Shown here: positions 32,456 to 45,459 of the stretch, one piece after another
Layout: each line of letters opens with the position of its first letter
Position numbering within the stretch: position 1 is the first letter of the stretch
From: Glandiceps talaboti
Taxonomy: Eukaryota; Hemichordata; Enteropneusta; Spengelidae
Reading direction: 5' to 3'
Length of the DNA stretch: 64,000 bases
Assembly (NCBI RefSeq): GCF_964340395.1
Contig: NC_135549.1
Location: forward strand, 1,818,501-1,882,500
Position numbers and translations under genes: made by a program
The notes under the pieces: model-generated
The model's input: only the letters and a program-made list of their open reading frames with translations
What the model was told of the DNA's origin: nothing
Database searches by the model: none

Positions 32456-32800
32456 GCAACTTATGAAGTGTGAAGTATAAAGTGTGAAGTGTGTGAAGTA
32501 TGAACTGCGAAATGTGAACTGTGAGGTATGAAGTGTGAAGTGTGAACTGCGAAGTGTGAACTGTGAAGTGTGAAGTATGAACTGCGAACTGTGAACTGCG
32601 AAGTATGAAGTGCGAAGTGTGAAGTGTGAGGTATGAAGTGTGAAGTATGAACTCTGAAGTATGAACTGCGAAGTGTGAAGTGTGAAGTATGAAGTGTGAA
32701 GTGTGAACTGTGAAGTATGAAGTGTGAAGAAATGAAGTATGAACTGTGAAGTGTGAGGTATGAACTGTGAATTGTGAACTGTGAACTGTGAAGTCCCCAG
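32456..32800. repeat. Degenerate heptanucleotide array (GTGAAGT-like)
   Basis: About 50 tandem 7-mers built from GTGAAGT, ATGAAGT, GTGAACT and GCGAAGT variants. It explains the minus-strand HTSHF frames. Confidence 0.9.
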
Positions 32801-35066
32801 TAGGCTTTCGTAGTTTCTGGTGGTTTTTTTTGGAGTGTTTCAAATGTTTTGTGGAACAATCTAAACACACGACTTCATTTATCATGTTCATCATAGTGTT
32901 ATAACTAATATATCGTGTTGATTGAATAACTAGAACTGTCCATTTGAATGATGCAATATTTAATTCACGTTACCCATATCTATAAAAAAATATTTATTTT
33001 GTCAAACGTTTTTCATACATATTTAATGACTAATTTTGTCTTGATGGAAGGTTACTGATACTATACAAAATCCTACAATGCATGTAGTCGTCTCCGAGTC
33101 GGGTCCAATGAACTTTTCACTAGCTTTGCACTTTCGCGAAGTTCGAAGTTTTGTAACGAACAAGCTACTCGGGTGAAAAATACTTAAAAACCTCGATACA
33201 ACTATTCTAGAATAATATCGACATATGACGTCGAATCCATAAAATCGTCTCCTGTCATTGATAAAACGGTTTACGGCATAGTAGCAGTTGCCTTAACGTT
33301 GGTCACTGAATCCGCGTTCATGTATGTGCTTAAGTACTAGGTTATAAGTTCGTCCTATCCAACAGTATGGCAGCTTCTGTGAGTAGAATACTATATAAAC
33401 ATACAGCAAAACTTAATCCCAATAAAACTTAACTTGCGCCCCTTCAAGGTGGAAGTCAAACATTTTGCTATGGTATTACCGCATCACATTTTTCAGACAC
33501 GACTTAAAAGTGAACGAAATTGTTTGAAAATCATATTTATCACGAATGGTCATGCAGACACCAGCTTCTTTTGTCGACTTTATTCACACTACAATTATTA
33601 TGACAATGTACACGTATTATACTCGCACTGGGTTGTCGTCGTTTCCGAAAGCTGTCAAACTTAAGCCGATTTATTATTCTCTCTTGTGACGTCCGGTGAT
33701 CATGGTGATTTGCTAAATCTATGAAAATTCTATTATGTATATAACCCCTGTCCAAGTTGTCGCCTGGACTATGTTCTGTGACGTCACAGAAAATATGAGA
33801 AGCAACACTCAACTATTATATTGATTGTTATCACACGTCAACACGTATATCACATGCTCCGATCAAGACTTAAATTAGGTCGGGTCCTAGTAGCCAAATG
33901 ATTGTGTTATTGCAAGGTTTGAATATTAGTAGTACTTGCCAAATATAATGTCTTGGTATAATAGGAGCTGAGTAATCATGTCAATCCCATATTTCATTTG
34001 AGAAACAGGTGTCACGACTCACCTTACATGTTCATTCCTGTAGTCGACTCAATTTCATCATCCATACCCTTCCGCGCTAAACCACCACTTTTTTTAGCTA
34101 GGTATGCAATTCTGAAATATTCGACGATATCTACTTGACAAAATGCAAACACACGAAGTCTTTTGGAAATAAAACATGAACATTCTGATCGAACAAAAAT
34201 CGACACAATTGAAATGTGAGTAAAGAAGTGTGAACAAATAGTAGGGCATGACAGAGAAGTAACACAACTTTAAATTTGAAATGATAGCGAACAAATACCG
34301 GCTGCTTGTCAAAAATGGTACTGATAAAATCATGTAAACTTTATCAAGACTTTGTGAAGGTGACTGGAATGAATTAATCCACGGGTTAATTTTGGCGAAC
34401 AACATAACCTGTATTATACAATTTTAGTTTGTTCATTTCATTTCGTTCATGACACAATTCGACTTTTGGTACCCTGAAAACGATGTGAATCTTAACTGCA
34501 AGTTATGAAGTGAGCTGTGTTTGAAGAGCGTGATATTTGTTGTCTGTCTGTCAGCCATACGTCGCACCCACCTCTAAAATAGAATGAGTATTTTCATTTT
34601 GGCTCACATAAAGTGAAATATGGGAACATGATTCATATCGGTACTACGTGTACATCGCCAAGTAAACTGCAGTGAAAATGAAGTTGTCAGGTTGGGTTCA
34701 CGCATCTTCCAGCGACTGAGTCACGCGATCTCCATAAACTATGACAGGTGTTCGTGCTCTCATACATATTGATCGTATTGTCTCTACAGCATAAAGGTCA
34801 TGGCGAGAAATAGACCACTGCCGCATACGGCCGGCCTTGTTCTGGTACGACGTGGGAACCCTAGATCAATTGAAGTTTAAAGCGACACGTACATTAACAG
34901 AACATTGAGATCGGACAACGCTTTTTGCGTTGATGTTCTGTTGGAGAACGCGGATAGATTTGAGTAGACTATTAAAAACATTTGACAAATGCTACAGATT
35001 AATTATACTGGAAATGAAATCTATATGTAAACGGACGAATGAATCAATCAGTCAAGCAAGCAAGAA
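32801..35066. other. Intergenic with one compact hairpin
   Basis: No gene supported. At 34897-34942 two nested inverted repeats form a 46-bp hairpin: AACAGAACAT with ATGTTCTGTT outside, and CAACGC with GCGTTG inside. Confidence 0.5.
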
Positions 35067-35117
35067 AGCATTCATTCATTCATTCATTCATTCATTCATT
35101 CATTCATTCATTCATTC
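35067..35117. repeat. (ATTC)n microsatellite
   Basis: About 12 units. Confidence 0.95.
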
Positions 35118-35184
35118 GACCTTTGAACAAATTTCTGAATTTATTTGGACGAATAAAGGTTATTGTTATTATTATCCATACACC

Positions 35185-35303
35185 TAGCCACCAATCCATC
35201 CAACTAACCAACTAACTAACTAACCAACCAACCAACCAACGAACCAACCAACCAACCAACCAACCAACTAACCGACTAACCAACCAACCAACCAACCGAC
35301 CAA
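35185..35303. repeat. (AACC)n microsatellite with AACT variants
   Basis: Interrupted tetramer array. Confidence 0.9.
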
Positions 35304-36234
35304 TGGCATCTATAACATAATGTTGGATTCCAAAACAATGAATGGTTCAATAGTATAAAACGGTTGGCCCATAGTGCCGTACTGTGTAGTCCGGGCGACT
35401 TCTTAGCTACGTATCACTCTATACAAATGAATATTTCCGGTAACTTTTACGAGTTCTCTAGCTCAGCTGTATTTCAAGGACGTCGTGAAGGATATCACTA
35501 TTGTTCAAGACAAAACTGAGATAATTTGTAAGGAACTGATATATTTTACAATTTAAAAAAAAAAAACCCACATCTGGGCTCAGAATCACAACTTTGTGGA
35601 TGCCATTGTAGTCTATAATAGCTTTAGTTCATTATGATTAGGGAACGATAAGTTTTTACGGTCGGGGGGTGTCTCGCCCCTACACTGAATTCATCCACAA
35701 AACAACCAAACCTCCTCTAAACTCCTGTATTACTTTCTTTATTACTCAAGTCTTACTCACTGCTGGTACTGTGCTCCCAATTTCTTTAATTACAGCCTCC
35801 TCCTCCCCCCCTCCCCCTCCTCATCTCTGGTTTCTGTGGATTCTGAGTTGCATGTGTTTTCTGCATCCATTTATTTCAGGTGTGTACTTGTTTTGTCTTT
35901 GCTTGTTGGTCTTTCTCATCTCACGCCTTCTGAGAACATCACACACAGTAGCTTTGATTTAACTTGTTTGTTTCTCTTTTTAGACACTGGTGGTCTAAAT
36001 ATTTTTCAAGCTCTACAACCGTAATAACTTGTTTCAAATTACCATTCAAAGTCAATCATAGTCACAGTACAGCTTATCGGGGGTGGCAATGCAACTCATG
36101 GCGCGTGCAATATTGAGATGTCATTTCTAATAAAAGTACATCTCTAAGGTGAATATAGTGTAGTGCTATGACTCCATGTCATTTGCATGGCTGTATCGAG
36201 AGAGAAGGGTTTGTGTTATATTTGCATAGCTATT
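35304..36234. other. Intergenic or LINE-flanking DNA
   Basis: A 97-residue frame at 35669-35962 is hydrophobic and Pro-rich, derived from a CTCC-rich run, and is not convincing. Confidence 0.4.
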
Positions 36235-36730
36235 TATTGCTCGCATTCAATCCATCCAAAATGCAGCCGCTCGCCTTGTCAGTCGCACTCGCAAATTTGA
36301 TCACATTACCCCCATCCTAGTTGATTTACATTGGCTGCCAATTGATGCACGGATCAAATTCAAAGTCTTGTTACTTACGTATAAAATTGTACACGGAATC
36401 GCACCATTGTATCTGAAAGATTTAATTGAGTTGTATGTCCCAGCTAGAGATCTTCGATCATTGAATACATTACGCTTAGTACCACCAAGAGGCAAATTCA
36501 ATAGAATGTATGGCCAAAGAGCTTTTTCTGTCTGCGCTCCTGCTTTGTGGAACCTTTTGCCCCTAGAAATTCGCACCGCCGAAACGGTTGATTGTTTCAA
36601 ACGCCGTTTGAAGACGCATCTTTTTGTGCAATATTTCTGTTAAACTCATATTTTACAGGTACATTCATGATATTTTCCCAAGGCTTTTAATATTCGACCT
36701 CATTCGTAATTGGACATGAATTTCTGTTTT

Positions 36731-36766
<36 letters not shown>

Positions 36767-36958
36767 CTTAGACTATTTTTGATATGTTCTTACCTCGATC
36801 TCTTTTTTATCAGTATTGACTGCATTTTAATTCCCTTTGTTTCATGAACATTAATTATGTTGTTTTTTTGTGTGTTTTTTTTACTTTGTTGTGTACAATG
36901 CACTGAGACGTATGTGTAGTGCGTTCTTTAAGAATTAAATAATAATAATAATAATAAT
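36235..36958 (+). mobile_element. 5'-truncated CR1/L2-like LINE fragment
   Basis: 36239-36643 encodes the C-terminal end of a reverse-transcriptase polyprotein of the CR1/L2 type. Typical blocks are IQNAAARLVSRT, HITPIL, LHWLPIDARIKFKVL, TYKIVHGIAPLYL, GQRAFSVCAPALWN and FKRRLKTHLF, ending at a stop. A 3' UTR with a long T run (36734-36764) and a tail GTGCGTTCTTTAAGAATTA plus (AAT)n follows. Everything upstream of the C terminus is missing, as is usual for 5' truncation during target-primed reverse transcription. Confidence 0.85.
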
Positions 36959-37980
36959 ATTGTATGCACATACATTTATTGTTTAATAAATGAAATAAAT
37001 CACCATTGCCCAGGATTTCATTAAGTTACTATTCAAAATAAGGTCTCTGATTTACCGGCCTCTGGGCGTAAAACTGATGGCTTCTTTAGGCTTTAGTTCG
37101 ATAGCTGTCTGTCTGTCTGTCTGTCTGTCTGTGATGATCATCCAAATCCAGTCTAGCTTGCTTCCCGTTGTTCGCCACAATGGATACACACATTTACTAA
37201 ATCTCAAATAAGGATATCCATAAATGAAAAAAAATAAAATCTCAGTAAACTTAACATATATCTAATAATGTCTTTTCTAATCTCTGTACAAAGTTGAGAG
37301 GTAGTGGTTGTTTACAGGAACACTGACATATTCGGTGATGTTTGGAATATCGGCAGGAGTGACCTTGTGACGTTTGTTGTCCATGTGGTCTTTGAAACTA
37401 AACTTTGTCACTCTGATCACGCCGCTTGCCTGTTACGACCTTACTTCCATCGGTGCGTACGCTTACGTATCAGTTCAAAAAGTTTGTATTTTGTTAATGA
37501 ATGGATTAAGCAACAACACATGAAACTAACGTCACCCGAATCGGGGTCTTGCTCGACTCGGACAAATTTTTTAAAATTAAAATTGCTATATTTTGTGTGT
37601 GCCAAATAAGTTACAGTGTAATAATATGTTTACAGATATTATTTATGCAAAGGAAATGTAGCAATCCACATTAAATTGTAGTTGTCATGTGAGACCACAC
37701 TTTGTTTCAGATGACATAATTTTCACCTGATTAGGCTCCGCAGACATTTTAATTTTGTATGCAAGACAGTGGCGTCTTTGCCCGGGCACCTTTGGCTTAC
37801 TGTGATTGCCGACGATCAATTTGCTTTGGCGAACACAAACAAACAAACAAACAAACAAACAAGTCAAATAGTGAAAACAAATTAATATGAACACTCACAA
37901 ACGTAATGAAATGTATCAACATCACTTTGTTATCATAATAGGAAGAATTTGTGTAACGTTACGTTGGTGCTGATATTTAA
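36959..37980. other. Intergenic with short simple repeats
   Basis: (CTGT)n at 37105-37132 and (AAAC)n at 37837-37861. No gene seen. Confidence 0.5.
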
Positions 37981-37998
37981 TATATGTATGTATGTATG

Positions 37999-38032
<34 letters not shown>

Positions 38033-38135
38033 TGTATGTATGTATGTATGTATGTATGTATGTATGTGTGTTCATATTTGTTATGCATGTATGTATGTAT
38101 GTATGTATGTATGTATGTATGTATGTATGTATGTG

Positions 38136-38167
<32 letters not shown>

Positions 38168-38171
38168 TGCC

Positions 38172-38207
<36 letters not shown>

Positions 38208-38232
38208 CGTCCGTCCGTCCGTCCGTCCGTCC

Positions 38233-38268
<36 letters not shown>

Positions 38269-38270
38269 GG
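37981..38270. repeat. Composite (TATG)n, (GTGC)n, (CTGT)n, (CCGT)n, (CTGT)n array
   Basis: Five tetramer blocks in series, each differing from its neighbour by one base. Confidence 0.95.
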
Positions 38271-38554
38271 TTTATAGTAAATTGTGTTCGTCACTACTTT
38301 ATGCTTTTGGGATGCAAAGTGAATGACGATTTGTAAAGAAATATTCACCAAATTGTGACATAATGAGAGCCTAAACAAAAACTACTTTTCTACAAATTAT
38401 GATGTTTTAAATTGGGCTCTACTTTATATATAACCACTTTATGGGAATTTATGATTTGCATAGGTGGTTGCCTTTAGACTATTAAATAGCGACAGTTGTA
38501 CGGCGCCAGAGAAGATATGATACGGAAGTATCTAGATTCGTTGCAAAAAGACCA

Positions 38555-38960
38555 TACATACATACATTCATACACACGCACACACACACATACATACATA
38601 CATACATACATGCATACATACATACATACATACATACATACACACACATACATACATACATACATACATACATACACACACACATACATACATACATACA
38701 TACATACATACATACATACATACACACACATACACACATATGTACGTACGTACGTACACACATGCATGCATGCATGCATACATACATACATACATACATA
38801 CATACATACATACATACATACATACATACATACATACACACATACATATATACGTACGTACACGCACACATGCATGCATACATACATACGCACGCACACA
38901 CACACACACACACACACACATGCATGCATGCATGCATGCATGCATGCATGCATACATATA
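38555..38960. repeat. Composite (ACAT)n, (ACGT)n, (GCAT)n array
   Basis: Mostly CATA with blocks of GTAC and GCAT tetramers and CA runs. Confidence 0.95.
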
Positions 38961-40209
38961 TAGTTAGGTGGCATCAACTCTCTTGTAAAAGAAAAAAGCC
39001 TAAAGATTCTTAAAACGAAGTATGACCCCCGGCTATTTATTGTAAAGTGACCCACTGGTCTCATGTCACATTGTATGTATCCGTCTATCCGTCCATCGGA
39101 TAATCTAAGAACTACGGTCAGGTATTCAACGTTAGTCTATCTAAATCCTAATCCTGTGAATAAGTTTGTGAAGGGCTGTTAAACTGTGCCCTTTTTAAAA
39201 TTTCATTTTTATGTTATTTCAGATAAACACTTTTTCATTTCATTCACTTCTTTACTCAGATAAAAAAATACACACACTCATACATTACAGGTACGAGGTT
39301 GGTAATCACGTTTGAACTTATGCGATGACCCTGGTGGTGATGATTTAATATGATAAATACAAACGAAGCAATGTCATTCCGGAACACATTGGAACATTCG
39401 TGAAACAAAGTATCATGAACACGACATCGTACCTTACACTAGGTCGAGGACGGCGGCTCGAGCTTGTGCTATCGTTAGTTGTCAAAGTTTGGCCATGGCT
39501 GCCGAAATGTATGAAACGAGGAGAATTATCACCCATGCCGGTCATAGATCATGTGCGCCTACATCCGGTTTGTTACGTTATACCTGTACGATAGAGACCG
39601 CCAGGTACAGAGTGGTAGTACACTTATGAATAACAAATTCTCCAAGTTATCAATTTATTTGGTGAAGGGTCATTAGGCGTCGACCATTCTAGCGAGGGTG
39701 GGACAGGATACGGAGGACTGACGATCATGTTATATTTTGTATATGTAGCTCGATATAAATAGTATTGCAGCTAAAGTGGTGACTGGAAGTACACATGCTT
39801 TAGGGTAAACGTTTATGAAATTAGGCAAAATAGAATTTTCAATACAGTGCCCAACACAAACGAAGTGTTGCGCACCCCTCACGGATATGCCATTTTCTTC
39901 AGGACGAACTGAAACTTACTATCCGTCGAGAATCAGACTACAAGCAGCACGTGAGCGTTGTTTGTCGCGTGACATCAGACACCATAAGAATAATCCATTG
40001 GTAATTCATGTACCAGTCGGTGATGAAGGACAGAGGGCACGCTGCATAGGAAGGACTCAAAGATAAACGCATGGACCACACTCATGGTCCAGTAGCCAGC
40101 TGACTGTTGACGCAACCAGATCTGTCCTGGAAAAAGTCCGCCTTTAAAACACCTAACAACCACTTCTCACTATTTCTATTTTGCACTGACGATTCTTCTT
40201 TCTAGAAAG
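38961..40209. other. Region upstream of the bHLH gene
   Basis: Likely promoter and 5' UTR. A pyrimidine-rich stretch ending TTCTTTCTAG just before the first coding ATG (exon from about 40206) suggests an upstream non-coding exon. Frames at 39345-40163 have no recognisable domain. Confidence 0.4.
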
Positions 40210-43200
40210 ATGAGAGACAAACAAAACTTTGACAAAGTTGATGAAGCCTCAAGACACAAGAAAATCAAAGTGGAAGAGTGAGTATTTACTAAGTTGTTAA
40301 TTTTCTTATTCCTATCTTTTATTTTTTCTTATTTTCTTATTCCTTATTTTTCAGTCCTACGACTTCTCCCTTTCAATTGCGTTTTTATTCCCTGTTGTTT
40401 TCTGTGAACCAGAGAAAAATAGTCTTATTCGAATTTAAAAAGAAAGAAAAAAGCTGTCGTAGTACTTGTTTGTGTATAAAAGTGTCAAAAATAAAAGTCG
40501 TTTCCAATGTGCGAATGTCTTCACTTATGCGCATGCACCGCGTTTAGTTAAAAATAAACCGACTTGTCACATTATCGTATGTTTAAACCTGTCGCCGTCC
40601 AGTACTGACTTGCACAACTAGCAAAAATAAGCTTACTCGGCTATTTTTGAAAATAATTTTGAAGGATTATATGATATATTTAAAGAAATTGTCGCCAACT
40701 CAAAATAATGGTTCAACATTTTTTGTAGACGAGCGCAATTTATCGTTATGGATTGATTTTAGTTATCAGGTTGCGCAGAGATGTTTCAACAACAAAGCTC
40801 TACAGTATCTCTCTAATTGCAGCGATGCCCCTAGCAACCACGCCACCAGTTAGGAATGATTCCGACCAACAATTGGACACTGTTATTAATGTCGTTTTAA
40901 ATTTCTCGAAACCATCACTATATAAATTGATAAAATGTCAGCGATAAACTTACATGTAGGTCGAAACAAAAATAAAAGTATGTATAGTGTCAAGTGTTGT
41001 GATTAGTATATAGTAACCAGGGGACATACACACAAATACAGAAAGACACAGATAAACAGAAGAAAAAACATCTTAAAACGAGGATCGTTATGGGAGAAGA
41101 TTGGCAAAAATGTTTAGTGACACAAAATGAAATATAAAAAAAGAATAAAAAAGTATTGTAAATAGAAGCAAAGCTACAATTATTGCAGCTAATGTACATG
41201 TATGAAAATTCAGAAATTTTGCATATTCCCACCCAAATAATTGAAGATTACAAAATGTAAGTCACTTATATGGCCAAGAATTTTTCGAAAAGATGAGTGG
41301 AAGTGAAAATACGATATAACGTTATTTGAATAATTGAATTGCTGTATTCTTTTGCAGAAAACTAAAGCGTTTCAACTTAAGGGGTATGGGATGGGGATAT
41401 GACGTGACTGATAGGCAATCAGAGCAGTTTCTTTGATTTTTAAGCCACCTCATCCTATTTAATCTTGAACGCTACAAGTGTGCGAAATTGGAGGATGGGA
41501 AAAAAATAACCCAATTATTCTCAATATATAAACAGGTGGGCTCTTGGGGATTTCTCTATCAAAACTTCGCTGTTTGTATTTGCCGCACACAACACGTACA
41601 CCAACCACAGAATATCAAATACCGCAAACCGAGTTTAGATACCCCTATGGAAGTCGAGTGTTTATGCAGCACTTTATCTTGTCTGTTTCTCACCGGTTGT
41701 TTAGCTTATCTCCGATTGGTGTAATACGAGGGTTCTATTGAGTGCTACAGAATATCATTATAGTTTTTGTTGATGGGTGTAGATGGGTGCATGTGACGCT
41801 CTTCCCACACAAAATATTACGTCAGAGAAGTCAGTATAGTTAAAAAACAACTCAGGTATAACGAGAATGACCTCGCTCCCCAGGGAAGGGGTGACTAGGC
41901 ATCCAAACTTTGGTCTACTGACTGATAAGTCGCATTGAATTGCATCGTCATGTCCTTCACGTGCACTGTAACCGCTGAGATGCAAACACGTACATGTATA
42001 TAGAGATATTTGTGAGGTTGTGCGTCACGAAATAATGGAGTATTCAACACCAGTCCTGCCAAATTTGTAAGACATGTTTTGAGACGAAAAAATCGTGTTT
42101 AATATTTGATATAATCTATACTTTCAGACCTTCTGACTTCGATGAGGCTTACATGTCGTCAACTGCTGCCTACATGCTTGCCAAGAAGACTAGGGTAGGT
42201 GGATTACATTAACTTTCAATGTATTTACTTATCTTTGAATTCTTGTTGTGTTGATTAAGATGTAACAATTCTCCTGCGTTTTGTGTACATTTTTTTATTT
42301 TCGATTTTTTTCTTCTTAAAGGAGTCGATGTCTCATAGGATAATTGAGAAGAGAAGACGAGATAGAATTAATCGATGTTTAGGCGAGCTAAGCCGACTCG
42401 TGCCATCTACAGCCAATAAGAAGGTAAATGTTTGACATTTTACTTGTTTCTACACACGTCGTCGTGGCGCGTATATGAAGAGCTGGTATTTATAACGCAT
42501 TAGTATTTCTACTACCAAAAGGGCACATTTGGAAGTTTTACGTATGGAAATCAAGTATCAGACATTAAAAGTGCTTTGACACTGTGTAGATATTGGTTAT
42601 TAGGGAATGAAAGTGGGGTTGATTTCATGTTAGTTGCATTTCTCATGTGGCCACTCTTAAATATAGCTATGAAACGTGTATTGATACATCTGGCGCTGAA
42701 GAGACCCGGCATACAGCGGGCCGAGACATCATGTCAGTAAGCGAAGTTAGGAACTCCACCTCTTGAAATATCGATCAAACAATGTGAAACTATTGCTTCA
42801 AGAAGTGTGAGGTGAATGTTTTTTCGTGTGAAACTAAAACCGAACTTTTAAGAAAGAAAAGTTCGATACTTTACCCGGAAACCAGTCTGGACGAGAGAAT
42901 ACTTTCGTTTTTGTACATTGTAGTGTTACAATAAATCTTTGAGACTTTCCTCCATCATGATGACTCCCACATCGATACGCACTTCGGAAGGTGGGATGGG
43001 GATGGGATGGGGTTAAAGACAAAGTCGGCTGTCAAAGCTATGTGAAATATGACAGTGTGACGTGTGAATATATCAAAGTTGTTGTTGTCTGTGAAAACGT
43101 TGTACCAGCTCGGTGTGGTACGGAATGGCATATCATCATCAAGATTACGAACATAACGTGTAATGTGTCAGGTGCTGGGGTGCAGAGGTGATTCACCTTC

Positions 43201-45095
43201 GAACGAGTGTGACGTGCATACCTGGTCAAAGGTCATTTTAGATCACGAGGGAGTCATTGCTTGCGATATATTCCTGCTCATAATGTTTCCGTCATCACCC
43301 TAAATAAATAGGACAGTGTTGTGAACAATAGCTAATAAAAAATAGTAATTATTGATTTATATTTTATTTAGGGGAAACTCGAAAAAGCAGAAATCCTACA
43401 ACAGGCAGTCGAGCATCTCAAGCTGTTACAAACACAACAAGGTATGTATAAAGTTTCACTGTTACGACGGTCAATTTCACCTCGTTTTCATTCGTTGATA
43501 AAGGTTAAAAGGGGGTCCGGGGAGAGAATTTTGTTCTAGAAACCGCCACCAAGGCTATTGACTTATATTATGACGAAGTTGGCTTGAGCCAGACCTTGCA
43601 TGTTACATGCAAACCTTAGATAATAATTGATGAGGCAACACTGGAAACCATGACGTCAGGCCAGGACCGAACTAATGTATGTCAGAATGTGAGAGGCTAA
43701 TCGTACTAAAACCTGCCGGTGTCTATGCGTGTCCGTGTACCTGTTAGTACCACCTGATAGCATGTGACTTTATGAAGGACCATAAGCCTAGAGGTTGGCT
43801 CTAGTCTTCCACATTCTGAAATATTGGGGCTTCATTAGACTACCCATAGTTATGTCACAGTTGTTTAGCACACATCTGATGATACGAAAATGATGTCATT
43901 AGAATTACGCGGGTTAAAAATTTACGATGGCCTTTGAGCAATTTTCCTATTACTAAGTTGACCATTTGAGTCATCATCCCAAAACAATGAACTTCATGAG
44001 AAAGGTAAGAAATTCGGTTTAGCGGAACAGATGGCAGGCTAGCTAGCATAGAACTCTTCGTCGTTGTTGGATGATCTTTGTTTTTTTCACCCAACGTACT
44101 GATGTGTATGGACAGACCATACAGACGAACTGGCTGGCTGGCTGGCTGGCTGGCGACGAACGACTTTCTCAATCCAGATATATAGCTATAAGTTGTCTGG
44201 GCTACACTGTCAAGACTATCTGGTATCAGCGAATGCTGGGTACGAAGCTTGGGAGGTGATTGAACAACTCGAACTAAAACTTGCTAAAACTCTTATTTCA
44301 CAATAGGAAGAATAAATACACGTGAATCTTAAACAAATTAGAGAAATTCCATCACTGTCATAATCTCAGATATCATACAAGAAATACAATGAATGAAATC
44401 GCAAAGGAATGTATTTGTTTGTTTGTTTGACTGACTTGCAGACTGATTAAAGTTAAACTTGAAGCAAGGGTTACCCTTGTACAGCCAATGATAAGAGGAT
44501 TAGCAACACATTCCAGAATGTGATGTAATTACAATTGATATTAAAACAAATAAAACATATTTTTTTGTGGTATTCAACCCGTCATCCAAGGAGGATAGGG
44601 CGCATAATAAAAACCCCAAAGGGTCACAGTCGTCCAAGAAACCGCAGTAATGACAAGACCGTTATCTGGAACTTGGAGCGGTTTTGTGTGTAAGTCATAT
44701 GGCGGTTAGATGCCCAACCTCGGCGCCATACCACAGCGTGATAAAACCCACGCTTATCATATCAATGATTTATCTTATCTCATCGTCTTGTGTTCTCTTG
44801 ACAAACATTTTATTGATGTCCGAAACGTGACATGGATCAACAGAATGTTCTGTGAGCCCATGGCGACTTTTATAACGACATGATACTGTAATGTTCAACT
44901 GATTGCAATATTGGGTTATTCGTATATTTTAAAAGACTTCGAAAGAATATACTAAGTCGTGAAAATAGTACAGATATGTCTGCAATGTGAAGTTTAATTT
45001 CCTATCAGTAAAAGTTGTTTTTGCTAGAGTTTTAGTGTGCAGTAAACCTATTAAATTCAGATACTAAGTGACATTACCACTGTTATCCAAGCTGC

Positions 45096-45162
<67 letters not shown>

Positions 45163-45367
45163 TATACAACTGCAGTTGTCTGATGATCGCGCAATGCGTG
45201 AAACTCCGAGTTACAACCAAGAAAGAGTTCCAGTACTACCAAAACTATTGCGCTCTGCCACTGCGGTATAGAGCACTGTCTTAGCAGATTGATACTCACC
45301 GAGTTATATATATATATATAATAATAATTCTTTGTTGTATCTCTTTATCCAAATCTGGGCATCAGAC

Positions 45368-45459
<92 letters not shown>

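Noticed and set aside
35669-35962. 97-residue hydrophobic frame that could be a membrane protein
   Set aside because: Pro run from a CTCC tract, no family resemblance, no splice or start context.
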